From Styela clava (lineage: Eukaryota > Chordata > Ascidiacea > Stolidobranchia > Styelidae), in assembly GCF_964204865.1 (NCBI RefSeq), contig NC_135262.1, positions 10,106,001 to 10,170,000 of the forward strand: a stretch of 64,000 nt of DNA, given 5' to 3'. The position numbers and the translations under genes were made by a program. The stretch's first letter is position 1. The number at the start of each line of letters is the position of its first letter. A model generated the notes under the pieces. The model saw nothing but the letters and a program-made list of their open reading frames with translations. It was not told the origin of the DNA and did not search any database. Positions 49,796-59,849 of the stretch are shown here, piece by piece.

Positions 49796-51902
49796 TCAAT
49801 TTTTGTTTGCATTTTTCTCTTTGTTTGCAGCCACAATTTCATCGAACTTTTTTTTAAACTTTGCCACAGAATCTCCATAACAAAAATCAACGGCGGGTAT
49901 ATCTTCCATTTTCTTTTTCCATTCTAGAAGGCGTGGATATTTGTCAAAGTCCAGTTCAGGAAGAATAATTTCGATACCAGCAACAACAGCAAACGCGGAA
50001 TAATCTAAACAATTTCACCATATTGTAACATGCTATCAACAATTCCCTGCAATTTGTTTACCCTGTTTCAGTGCACTTCAGATATTTGTGACGTTTTTCA
50101 ACCAATATTTGTATCGTGTTTCAAATGCAAGAATTGTCTATTACCAATAAAATAACACATTCGATAGTTTTTACGTAAAACTAATCTTGATTGAGAATAT
50201 CATAACAACTAAATTAGTAATGTGCGCGTAGAATAATTATATAAAATGTTATAATTTGAAGTTGTGTGTTGGCTCTGATCTTGGGCTGGCCTTAAAATGA
50301 GCTGAGTTTAAAAAAGCGACAAAAGAGATAAAACCTAACGAGTTAACAACAAACGTTTTGCTAGTGGGGAACGATTTATGACATATTTTCTATTTTATCG
50401 ATACATGAGATTATGCATTAAGTTGTGTGTCTGGGCCGAATTCTGATAGCATCTCCAATTAGGCTCTAATCGAAGTATATAAATCCGATTCGTACAATTC
50501 TGTAACACTCCCGTTTTTAATGAATGAACCCAGGAGGTTCAGCCCAGTTTGGGATCAACTCCAACTGCTAAACACAATTTTTAATACATATTGCCTACGA
50601 AATCCTTTTATATTTTGTCAGTATAAAGTTTAAAAAAAAAAATAATTCAAATTGCGAAATTCATTCTGGTCTTCCAAATAATAGATTTAATAAATTAATC
50701 GTGCTGATAACAGCCATTTTACCTGCAACGGTAATATAATCTGAAGCCATATATTCTTGATGTGTAAGTCTTCTTTCTAACCGGTTATAGTTGTCTTCTA
50801 ACGCAGGTCATCGTTCAGGAATTGGACCAGTTTCTCCACGATAAAGAACTCCAAGGATATTCTAAAACAAAAACACACTATTGCATTCACAGCAACTATG
50901 AATTGCTTTTAGCAGAGCGACCCTTTACTCGAGTGTATCGTACGTTCGCACATAATTGGTGTTCAGCAACAGACGTATGCAGCAACAAAAGCAATAAAGT
51001 AATAAACTAAATTTACCAAAACAACGAATTCTGTTTAGTTTCAATTGATTGAATAAATAAATTAAAATCAATATATAATCACCATTTTGAGATTATAATG
51101 AATGTCTATAAAAAGGAAAGGGTGTAATATTCGAAAACTTACGGAATATTCTAAAATATTTGTGAAGTACTGAAAATCGTGGAAGAGCGATTCGTTGACT
51201 TTGGACCGAGCTTTCAATTCGGTCGGATATAGTTTCTTTTCCTAGTCATTTTCCTCATATTTTGAGCAAAGATAGCAAATGATAGCCCGACTGTAAAAAA
51301 ACGATTTAGTTTCACAATAATAACCGTGATTTGAAACGAAAAATTGAAAATTTATCAGTTCAAACTATATAGTTTTTGCAAAAGGTTTAACTTGCCTGCA
51401 ATAGGCTATTATTTATGTAATTTTTCGTAGATCCGCCCGGAATAAAAACATATACAGGCAAATGAGTTGTATGTGCTGGAATCTTTTCATTTCAGATGTC
51501 TACAGGTTAGGAATTTACGATCGAATTGGCTGACAGTGATTTTTATCGTAGAATGTTAACACATTATTACCAAGGCATGAAAACAACTTCATATAATAAC
51601 GCTTACAAATTAATACTGCCACCTATCCAATAGGTCTTATGTCCTAATCCCTGCAATAAATACTTTCGTTAATTACGATATATATATAATGAAATTTACC
51701 TTTCCCCCAAATTAAAATTCCCATCAACAATATACGGTACTTTGCCTTCTGAGTTGATTGCTAGATATTCTGGACTTTTGTGATCCTTTTTGCCTATCAG
51801 ATCAATAAATCTCTTTTCGTACGGGATTGCAAGGGCTTCTAATACTGACCATACAACTTTAGCCGGCCCGCTTGCGGGATGCCAATAAAACGTCAATACC
51901 AT
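49796..51902 (-). pseudogene. Glutathione S-transferase pseudogene (GST-2), two nonsense codons
   Basis: Minus-strand exons 51700-51902, 51143-51290, 50723-50861 and 49796-50004 have intact splice sites and the same phases and lengths as GST-1 and GST-3. Exon 2 carries TAG at 51242-51244 where GST-3 has AAG (Lys) and GST-1 GAA (Glu), near residue 84. Exon 3 carries TGA at 50808-50810 where both others have TGG (Trp). No frameshift was seen and the remaining codons are conserved, so inactivation looks recent. The first exon still encodes WHPASGPAK and GKVPYIVD. The promoter elements remain, so it may be transcribed. Confidence 0.9.
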
Positions 51903-51975
51903 TTTGAATCGAGTCGCTGAAGCGTGCAGTTTTGTTTGTGAGAATTTGTGACCAGTCTGAAGAAACCGAGTCGGT

Positions 51976-52017
51976 TTTATATACAATACGGACAAAGACG
52001 TCATTCTCTTAATGACG
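51976..52017 (-). promoter_or_regulatory. GST-2 core promoter: TATA box and inverted CRE-like pair
   Basis: TATATAAA at 51976-51983 and CGTCATT-N5-AATGACG at 51999-52017 (minus strand), at the same spacing as in GST-1 and GST-3, although the gene is broken. Confidence 0.7.
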
Positions 52018-52789
52018 CCATAGTATGATGGTCCTTGTCGCAATCGTTATTCAATGACATAACGAATCGCGTAATATTATTTTAGTGGGGAATACCAGAT
52101 TTTTTTACAACATCGATGTCGAATACTTCGACGAGCAAATCCATCCCATGTTAATTTACTTTATATTTCGCTGCAATGTCGCAATAGAAAATCTACAGCC
52201 GCGTGTGTAAGCACAGAAGTCTGAAGATTGAATAATGTTATTCAAATAACAATTTTGTGTTTAAAAACTATTGAAATATATATAAGCGTATATTTCACTA
52301 GAGAATATACTTATAATTGGTTTCGTGTTAAAATAATTCCTCATATCAGGTCACGTGATCTCAAATCTGGGTCAAAATTTTGCACCGGGTCATTCTAGTT
52401 TAATAATAGAGTGTCGTTGTCGCGAGGAAAACAATCGTCAGAAATTACATGATTGTAATCGTTCCTCTTTTCAACATCGTAAAACAATCAAAAAGTGGCA
52501 GTGGAGAGCAAAATTGCAGAAGCAAGCACTTAGTTCTTTCAAATAACTTCATTCTAATTTTCCCCTTAACCATCCCTTCTAACATTGGCATTCAGAGGTC
52601 TATATACATCATTATTAAATGAATCCTTAAAGGAGGCGAAAGATCAGTAATCCTCTATTAGAGTGAAAAAAAAAAAGTGAGGGAAATTATAAAAGCCAAG
52701 ATTTCATTTCGGAAAAATTTCGCTACACAAGATATTTATATGATGTGATTTTCAAATTCACTGACATAAATGTATTCCTGAACGTTTCG

Positions 52790-52826
52790 TCTGACCCGGG
52801 TCAGACTTGTTCAGACAAGCATGCCT
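52790..52826 (+). promoter_or_regulatory. Palindrome and p53-family-like response element upstream of GST-2
   Basis: A perfect 16-base palindrome TCTGACCCGGGTCAGA (52790-52805) overlaps AGACTTGTTC-N4-AAGCATGCCT (52803-52826). Both decamers match RRRCWWGYYY fully. TGACCC-GGGTCA is also an everted pair of nuclear-receptor-like half-sites. Confidence 0.5.
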
Positions 52827-53113
52827 CGCAAAAATTTGTATGCACTTAAATAATAGTTATCAAGTTGGTGGTTAGTTCTCAGTAGAGTATTCAAAGTATG
52901 GACACTTAAAGAACAAAAGGAAAGGTAAATGCCAATCAATGAAGTGGACCTTTGAGTGGGGAACAATTAAAAAAAAGGATTAAAACAATTACACGGTATT
53001 CTCCTACCACAGTATATGTTAAATTCGTGCTGGGTTCGAGGCTACATCGTTGGAAAACTGTTGATCAATCATAATTGAACTTTGAAATCATATATAACTT
53101 CCAAACTAATAAA

Positions 53114-53360
53114 AGAAAATATCGATCGGAGACCGAAGACTTATCGATCGAAACTGCGAAACTAAATATACGACATAGTTCATTCAAAATCAATAGGCTT
53201 CTGGCCCGAGATATGATGAATGCACATGCAAATTTGGAGCAGATTCAACCACGCTTTCGTGAGATATCGCGTGCATCTAACAGACAGACAGACAAACATA
53301 CAGACAGAAAAACAGACAAATACATATCAACATACTTACCGATCTAAAGATCGATAAGTA
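53114..53360 (-). mobile_element. Dispersed non-autonomous element, minus-strand copy inserted in GST block B
   Basis: Reverse complement of the element at 2800-3106, running from tatcgatcggagaccgaaga to agatcgataag. Block C has the uninterrupted sequence aactaataaataaataaata near 58,195, so the element entered block B after the B/C split. The open frame with a Gln-Thr-Asp repeat here is translation of the GACA tract. Confidence 0.75.
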
Positions 53361-53639
53361 ATAAATAAATAAAATCGCAATTTCATTGCTATGGTTCCTG
53401 TGATACAAATTTGAGAATAAACGTTTTTTTTAGTTGGTGGGCATGCCAAAAAGTCATTTATGGAATGGCCTGGTTTCTTGATGCTCCCGATACGTTCTTT
53501 TATTTGATATTTTGAATGTTTCCTGTTTTGCCAGTATATTATTGTATCGAACTCCCGTGACTTCGTTAGTAGTGCTCGTTTATTTACAGGCGACGCATTA
53601 AATTCTGTTGCATGTTGTTACTTCATTACGTATTTTTGT

Positions 53640-54350
53640 TTTCAATCTTGCTCAACTAGTCTGTGTCACGCTATCTAATATGAATAGATTCTCCCCGATT
53701 CCTTTTTGACTGCCGGCCCCTCCTTTTCTTTCCTCGACCCGCGCGCAGACCATGCTGTGACCAAAACTTGCCTGTGTTGTTGTTGTTGGGTACCTTTCCC
53801 GTCTCTCGATTGCTCCCCGATTCCTTTTTGGCTGCCGGCTCCTCCTTTTCTGCCCTTGACAGCCCTGAAATCGTTGGAACGCCTGAATTCGAGATCCTTT
53901 TCCTCCCTTGACCGCATCATGTATTTTTTTTTTAACCCACCATGCGACGGACAAACCATGTGACGGACACTCTCGCTTGCTCCCCGATGGATTTCTTCCT
54001 GGCTTCCCGCCTCTCTTACGACTTTTCTTCCTCCTTCGGCCGCCCTGATCGCTGGAACGCATGAATGCGACACTCGCTCGCTCCCTGATTCTTCTTCCTG
54101 GCTTACGTTTTTGCTCGTTTTCCTCTTGACCGCCCTGAACGATCTGATTCGCTGGAACTCGCTCCCCGATTCTTCCTGGCTTACGACTCTTTTGCCCGGT
54201 TTCCCTCCTCCGACCGCTCCGATCGCTGGCTGGATCTCCCGAGATCCTTTTCCTCCTTTGACTCTGATGAACGATCTGCTGCTGCTGCTGCCTCTCGCGC
54301 TTGCTCTCTCCTTTCCCTGAATTGCAATGCATGTTATCTTTATTTGTCTG
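53640..54350. repeat. Pyrimidine-rich, relatively GC-rich low-complexity region
   Basis: The plus strand is dominated by C and T with recurring motifs such as gattcctttttgactgccgg and gctccccgatt. The long minus-strand frame (53652-54332) is Arg, Lys, Gln and Gly because of this bias, not because of selection. Similar sequence lies at 58,500-59,420. Confidence 0.7.
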
Positions 54351-55319
54351 CTGAACCTTCCCTACAACTACAGTCTACATGCACTTGGTCTCTGACTGGC
54401 TATTACGTCCCCACCGTTCTCCCTAGTCATGCTCTTTCGTTGTGAAAAGCAAGTTGCAAGAAATAAAATCATTATCATATCACGAACATAGTAACAGCCT
54501 TGCTGCCAGTAGCTGCATATCGATACCAAAGCTACCACAGTAGTTTAATTATTTTTATGTTGAAGTAAGCTGCCTTTATTACCACTTCTCATCAGTTAAT
54601 TGTCACCGAAAAATAGATGGGTCATTTCATGACCCGCTGGCCAATGATACGACATTTCTGGTAATTATAGCTTGCTTACTATTTTTTTAAACATTAATTT
54701 TTTGAAAAACTCAGAAATATAATTACCAGGTAACCATGTTTACAGTAATAATTCACCAATTTACACTGCGAACGCCCTAAGACATTGGGACATTACAACC
54801 CAATGAATAAATGAATTTAGTTCATTAATGCTGTTACGCGCATATGTCTGTTCCCATTATAAACATTATTGCAGATGTACTTACTATATACTTTAAATTA
54901 CATGAAAACAGCATGCATGATCTATAATGCTATGTTGGATAACGCGTTGGGATTACCGTCTTTGGTTCAAAGCTATCTTAACCCTCTTCGCCATGCTTCG
55001 TCAAAGCGTAATAACCAGGCATTTGCAAAGCCTGTGATTCAAGGTTTACTGAAGCATAATGACATATATGTAATGCAACAAAATGAGAGAAAAAAATATG
55101 TACATACATTTGGATGCTAGCTTATATATATGGACAATCGTGCAATCACGACCGCAAAAAGCAGTAATAGTCTGTGAATCAACCTGAATACAATAAGTTA
55201 TATGAAACGGGTCGAAAAAACATCAAAAAAGTCAATAATTAATTACAAAAAAAGTAAGAGTTTAGTAGTATGGCATATCCATATAGTGTTTCCAACAAAT
55301 ATCATTCTTCAAAAACCAA

Positions 55320-57006
55320 TCAATTTTTGTTTGCATTTTTCTCTGTGTTTGCAGCCACAATTTCATCGAACAATTCTTTAAACTTTGCCTCAGAATCTCC
55401 ATAACAAAAATCAACGGCGGGCATATCTTCCATTTTCTTTTTCCATTCTAGAAGGCGTGGATATTTGTCAAAGTCCAGTTCAGGAAGATGAATTTCGATA
55501 CCAGCAACGACAGCAAACGCGGAATAATCTAAACAATTTCACCATATTGTAACATGCTATCAACAATTCCCTGCAATTTGTTTACTCTGTTTCAGGGCAC
55601 TTCAGATATTTGTGACGTTTTTCAACCAATATTTGTATCGTGTTTTAAATGCAAGAATTGTCTATTACCAATAAAATAACACATTCGATAGTTTTTACGT
55701 TAAACTAATCCTGATTGAGAATATTATATTATATAATATAACAAATAAATTAGTAATGTGCGCGTAGAATAATTATATAAAATGTTATATTTTGAAGTTG
55801 TGTGTTGGCTCCGATCTTGGGCTGGGCTCAAAATGAGTTGAGTTTGAAAAACGACAAAAAGAGATAAAATTTACGAGTTAACATCAAACGTTCTGCGAGT
55901 GGGGAATGATTTATGACATATTTTCTATTTTATTCGATACATGAGATTATGCATAAATTTGTGTGTCTGGACCGAATTCTGATAGCATCTCTAATTGGGG
56001 CTCTAATCGAATTATATAAATCCGATTCGTACAATTCTGTAACACTCCCGTTTTTGATGCCCCAGGAGCTCCAGCCCAGTTTGGGATCAACTCCAACTGC
56101 TAAATACAATTTTTAATTCATATTGCCTAAGAAATCCTTTTATATTTTGTCAGTATAAAATTATAAAAAAGAAATAATTCAAATTGCGAAATTTATACTG
56201 GTCTTCCAAATAATAAATTTAATAAATTAATCGTGCTGATAACAGCCATTTTACCTGCAACGGTAATATAATCTGAAGCCATATATTCTTGTTGTGTAAG
56301 TCTCCTTTCTAAACGATTATAGTTGTCTTCTAACGCAGGCCATCGTTCAGGAATTGGACCAGTTTCTCCACGATAAATAACTCCAAGGATATTCTAAAAC
56401 AAAAACACACTATTGCATTCACAGCAACTATGAATTGCTGTTTGCATAGCGACCCCCTATTTTGAATATAATGAATATATGAATGTCTTACAAAAAGAAA
56501 AGCGTGTAATATTCGAAAACTTACGGAATATTCTAAAAGATTTGTGAAGTACTGAAAATCTTGGAAGAGCGATTCGTTGACTTTGGACCGAGCTTTCAAT
56601 TCGGTCGGATAAAGTTTCTTTTCCTTGTCATTTCCTTCATATTTTGAGCAAAGATAGCAGATGATAGCGCGACTGTAAAAAACGATTTAGTTTCACAATA
56701 ATAACCGTGATTTGAAACGAAAAATTGAAAGTTTTCCAGTTTAAACTGAAAATACTTTGGTTTCTTACATTAATATATATACTGTATATATAATGAAATT
56801 TACCTTTCCCCCAAGTTAAAATTCCCATCAACAATATACGGTACTTTGCCTTCTGGGTTGATTGCTAGATATTCTGGACTTTTGTGATCCTTTTTGCCTA
56901 TCAGATCAATAAATCTCTTTTCGTACGGGATTGCAAGGGCTTCTAATACTGACCATACAACTTTAGCCGGCCCGCTTGCGGGATGCCAATAAAACGTCAA
57001 TACCAT
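55320..57006 (-). CDS. Glutathione S-transferase, delta/theta-like (GST-3)
   Basis: Minus-strand exons 56804-57006, 56525-56672, 56255-56393 and 55320-55528 join in frame to 232 residues, two longer than GST-1 because the stop is displaced (…NANKN). The putative catalytic Ser11 is in WHPASGPAK, followed by KVPYIVD and ES-RAI. The C-terminal half has DYITVADYSAFAVV. At the two positions where GST-2 is broken this copy has Lys and Trp. It is an apparently functional cytosolic glutathione-conjugating enzyme. Its first intron is shorter than those of GST-1 and GST-2 (about 130 versus 410 bases). Confidence 0.93.
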
Positions 57007-57079
57007 TTTGAATCGAGTCGCTGAAGCGTGCAGTTTTGTTTGTGAGAATTTGTGATCAGTCTGAAGAAACCGAGTCGGT

Positions 57080-57121
57080 TTTATATACAATACGGACAAA
57101 GACGTCATTCTCTTAATGACG
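57080..57121 (-). promoter_or_regulatory. GST-3 core promoter: TATA box and inverted CRE-like pair
   Basis: TATATAAA at 57080-57087 and CGTCATT-N5-AATGACG at 57103-57121 (minus strand). The transcription start would fall roughly 45-50 bases before the ATG. Confidence 0.75.
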
Positions 57122-57876
57122 CCATGCTATGATGGTCCTTGTCGCAATCGTTATTCAATGACATAACGAATGGCGTAATATTATTTTAGTGGGGAATACC
57201 AGATTTTTTTACAACATCGATGTCAAATACTTCGACGAACAAATCCATCCCATGTTAATTTGCTATATATTTCGCTGCAATGTCGCAATAGAAAATCTAC
57301 ATCCGCGTGTGTAAGCACAGAAGTCTGATGATTGAATATTGTTATTCAAATAACAATTTTGTGTTTAAAAACTATTGAAATATATAAAAGCATATATTTT
57401 ACTAGAGAAAATACTTATAATTGGTTTCGTGTTGAAAAAGTTCCTTAGATCAGGTCACGTTATCTCAAATCTGGGTCAAAATTTTGCACCGGGTCATTCT
57501 AGTTTAATAATATAGTGTCGTTGTCACGAGTCAAGGGTTGTAATCGTTTTCTTTTCAACATCGTAAAACAGTCAAAAAGTGGCAGTGGAGAGCAAAATTG
57601 CAGAAGCAAGCAACTAGTTCTTCCAAATAACTTCACTCTAATTTTTCCCTTAACCATCCCTTCCAGCATTGGCATTCAGAAGTCTATATATATCATTATT
57701 AAATGAATTTCCTAAATGAGGCGAAAGATCAGTAATCCTCTATTAGAGTGATGAAAGAAAAAGTGAGGGAAATTATAAAAGCCAAGATTTCATTTCGGAA
57801 AAAATTTCGCTACACACGATATTTATATGATGTGATTTTCAAATTCACTGACATAAATGTATTCCTGAACGTTTCG

Positions 57877-57913
57877 TCTGACCCGGGTCAGACTTGTTCA
57901 GACAAGCATGCCT
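57877..57913 (+). promoter_or_regulatory. Palindrome and p53-family-like response element upstream of GST-3
   Basis: Palindrome TCTGACCCGGGTCAGA at 57877-57892, then AGACTTGTTC-N4-AAGCATGCCT at 57890-57913. It is identical to the block B site and about 0.88 kb upstream of the ATG. Confidence 0.5.
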
Positions 57914-58710
57914 CGCAAAAATTTGTATGCACTTAAATAATAGTTATCAAGTTGGTGGTTAGTTCTCAGTAAAGTATTTAAAGTATGGACATTTAAAGAA
58001 CAAAAGGAAAGGTAATGCCAATCAATGAAGTGGACCTTTTAGTGGGGAACAATTAAAAACAAGGATTAAACAATTACACGGTATTCTCCAACCCCACTAT
58101 TTGTTAAATTCGTGCTGGGTTCGAGGCTACTACAATGTCGGACAACTGTCGATCAAGCATAATTGAACTTTGAAATCATATACATAACGTTCAAACTAAT
58201 AAATAAATAAATAAAATCGTAATTTCCTTCCTATTTATCTTGTGATACAAATTTGTGAATAAACGTTTTTTTTTAGTTGGTAGCCATGCCAAAAAGTTAG
58301 CCTGTTTTCTTGATGACCCTGATAGATAATGTTTTCCTGTTTTGCCAGGGTATTTATTGAACTCCCGTGACTTCGTTAGTAGGTGCTCGATTATTATTTA
58401 CAGGTGACGCCATTATCTGTTGTTGTTACTTCATTACGTATTTTTGTCCTCGACCGCGTGCAGAACATGGGGAGGAGGACATGCCAACTTGCGACAAACC
58501 TGTCTGTTTACCTTCACTTCCCCGATGATCCTTCGGCTGCCTTTTTCTTCTTGCCTATCCGGCTGGCTCCTTTTCCTCCCTCGACCACCCGCCTCTCGCG
58601 CCTGCTCGTTGGCTTGTTCATTGGGGCTCGCTCCTTCCCCTCCCTGATGCACTCGGGCTCGCTCCTACAACAGTTTGTATATACGCTCCCACCGTCACCT
58701 AGCTGCCTCT

Positions 58711-59420
58711 CTTGCTTCTTTCTCATCGGCTCTTTTTCCTCCCTCGACCGCCGCTCGTTGGGCTCGCTCTCCTTTCCCTCCCTGAATTGCACTTGGGCTC
58801 GCTCCTACAACATACACCTCGACTGGTCTGACTGCCTATGGTTACGCTCCCACCGTCACTCTTGCTGAATTGCACGTATGTTATCTTATTTCTCTACAAC
58901 TACAGTATACAGGTCTGACTGCCTACGGCTCCCACCGTCACCTACCTGCTTCGCTTGCTTCTTTCTCATCGGCTCTTTTTCCTCCCTCGACCGCCGCTCG
59001 TTGGGCTCGCTCTCCTTTCCCTCCCTGAATTGCACTTGGGCTCGCTCCTACAACATACACCTCGACTGGTCTGACTGCCTATGGTTACGCTCCCACCGTC
59101 ACTCTTGCTGAATTGCACGTATGTTATCTTATTTCTCTACAACTACAGTATACAGGTCTGACTGCCTACGGCTCCCACCGTCACCTACCTGCTTCGCTTG
59201 CTTCTTTCTCATCGGCTCTTTTTCCTCCCTCGACCGCCGCTGGCTCGCTCCTTTCCCTCGCTGAATTGCACGTATGTTATCTTATTTCCCTACAACTACA
59301 GTATAACCTCGACTGGTCTGACTGCCTATGGTTAGTTACGCTTCTAGCTGCCTCTCTTGCTTCTTTCTCATCGGCTCCTTTTCCTCCCTCGACCGCCGCC
59401 CGCCATACCTGCTAGTTCTT
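58711..59420 (+). repeat. 243-bp tandem repeat, about three copies
   Basis: The motif cttgcttctttctcatcggc begins at 58711, 58954 and 59197 (spacing 243) and again at 59356 after a deletion (spacing 159). The unit is pyrimidine-rich with recurring tcctccctcgaccgccgc and ctacaactacagtata. Since 243 is divisible by three, open frames persist across copies on both strands; they are artefacts. Confidence 0.9.
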
Positions 59421-59541
59421 TCTTGCAACTCAGTCCACTGTTGGTTGGCCTGGCTGCCTATGATTTCTGTTTCCTCCTCATCTTTGCTTGACTGCTGCTC
59501 TTGCTTGCTCACCGCCAGCCCTACCCTACAGCTCAGTCTAT

Positions 59542-59620
59542 CCTGTGGGGTTCGAACCCACCCGCATACCTGGTCTGATGTTTGACTATGTCGCTGCGCT
59601 TCCACTGCGCCACCGCTCCT
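59542..59620 (-). mobile_element. tRNA-related SINE head (Pol III A and B boxes)
   Basis: On the minus strand, an A-box-like tggcgcagtggaagcgc (59596-59612) and a perfect B box gggttcgaaccc (59548-59559) with a 5-bp T-stem (gtggg/cccac). The 3' acceptor side does not pair with the 5' side and the A-to-B spacing is long, so this is a tRNA-derived repeat, not a tRNA gene. Confidence 0.6.
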
Positions 59621-59849
59621 GACGAGGGTTGAGTGGATTAGAATCTTTCTCAATTAACTACGTCACGCTTGCCAGCCCACGACGAGGCTAATTACACAGA
59701 AAAAAATGACATTAGACATACTTCGTTGATTCGAAGCAAGTGTATCTGTGCCTCAATGGAAGATGTTCATCAGCTGGTAATTCAAAGGTATCAATAAGCA
59801 AACCACATTTCTGACTGTCGGTGTAGGAATACTAAGACTGAGAGAAGGT

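Larger units (their letters stand above)
48190..53060 (-). repeat. GST duplication block B
   Basis: Paralogous to blocks A and C. B and C share the extended GST C-terminus, the perfect upstream palindrome and long near-identical flanks, so they separated more recently than either did from A. Confidence 0.85.
54420..58160 (-). repeat. GST duplication block C
   Basis: Paralogous to blocks A and B, with the closest match to B over the GST exons, introns and both flanks. It contains the intact GST-3. Confidence 0.85.

Noticed and set aside
53652..54332. 226-codon minus-strand open frame rich in Arg, Lys, Gln and Gly
   Set aside because: It is the purine-rich complement of a low-complexity C/T tract. 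Overlapping frames on both strands are equally open and there is no domain or splice context.
59542..59620. Functional tRNA gene on the minus strand
   Set aside because: The A and B boxes and T-stem are good, but the acceptor stem does not pair and the middle is too long or unpaired. A SINE head fits better.
58383..59653. Several long open frames on both strands (161, 105, 100 and 92 codons)
   Set aside because: They follow from the 243-bp tandem repeat, which is divisible by three and poor in stops. The peptides repeat with the array.
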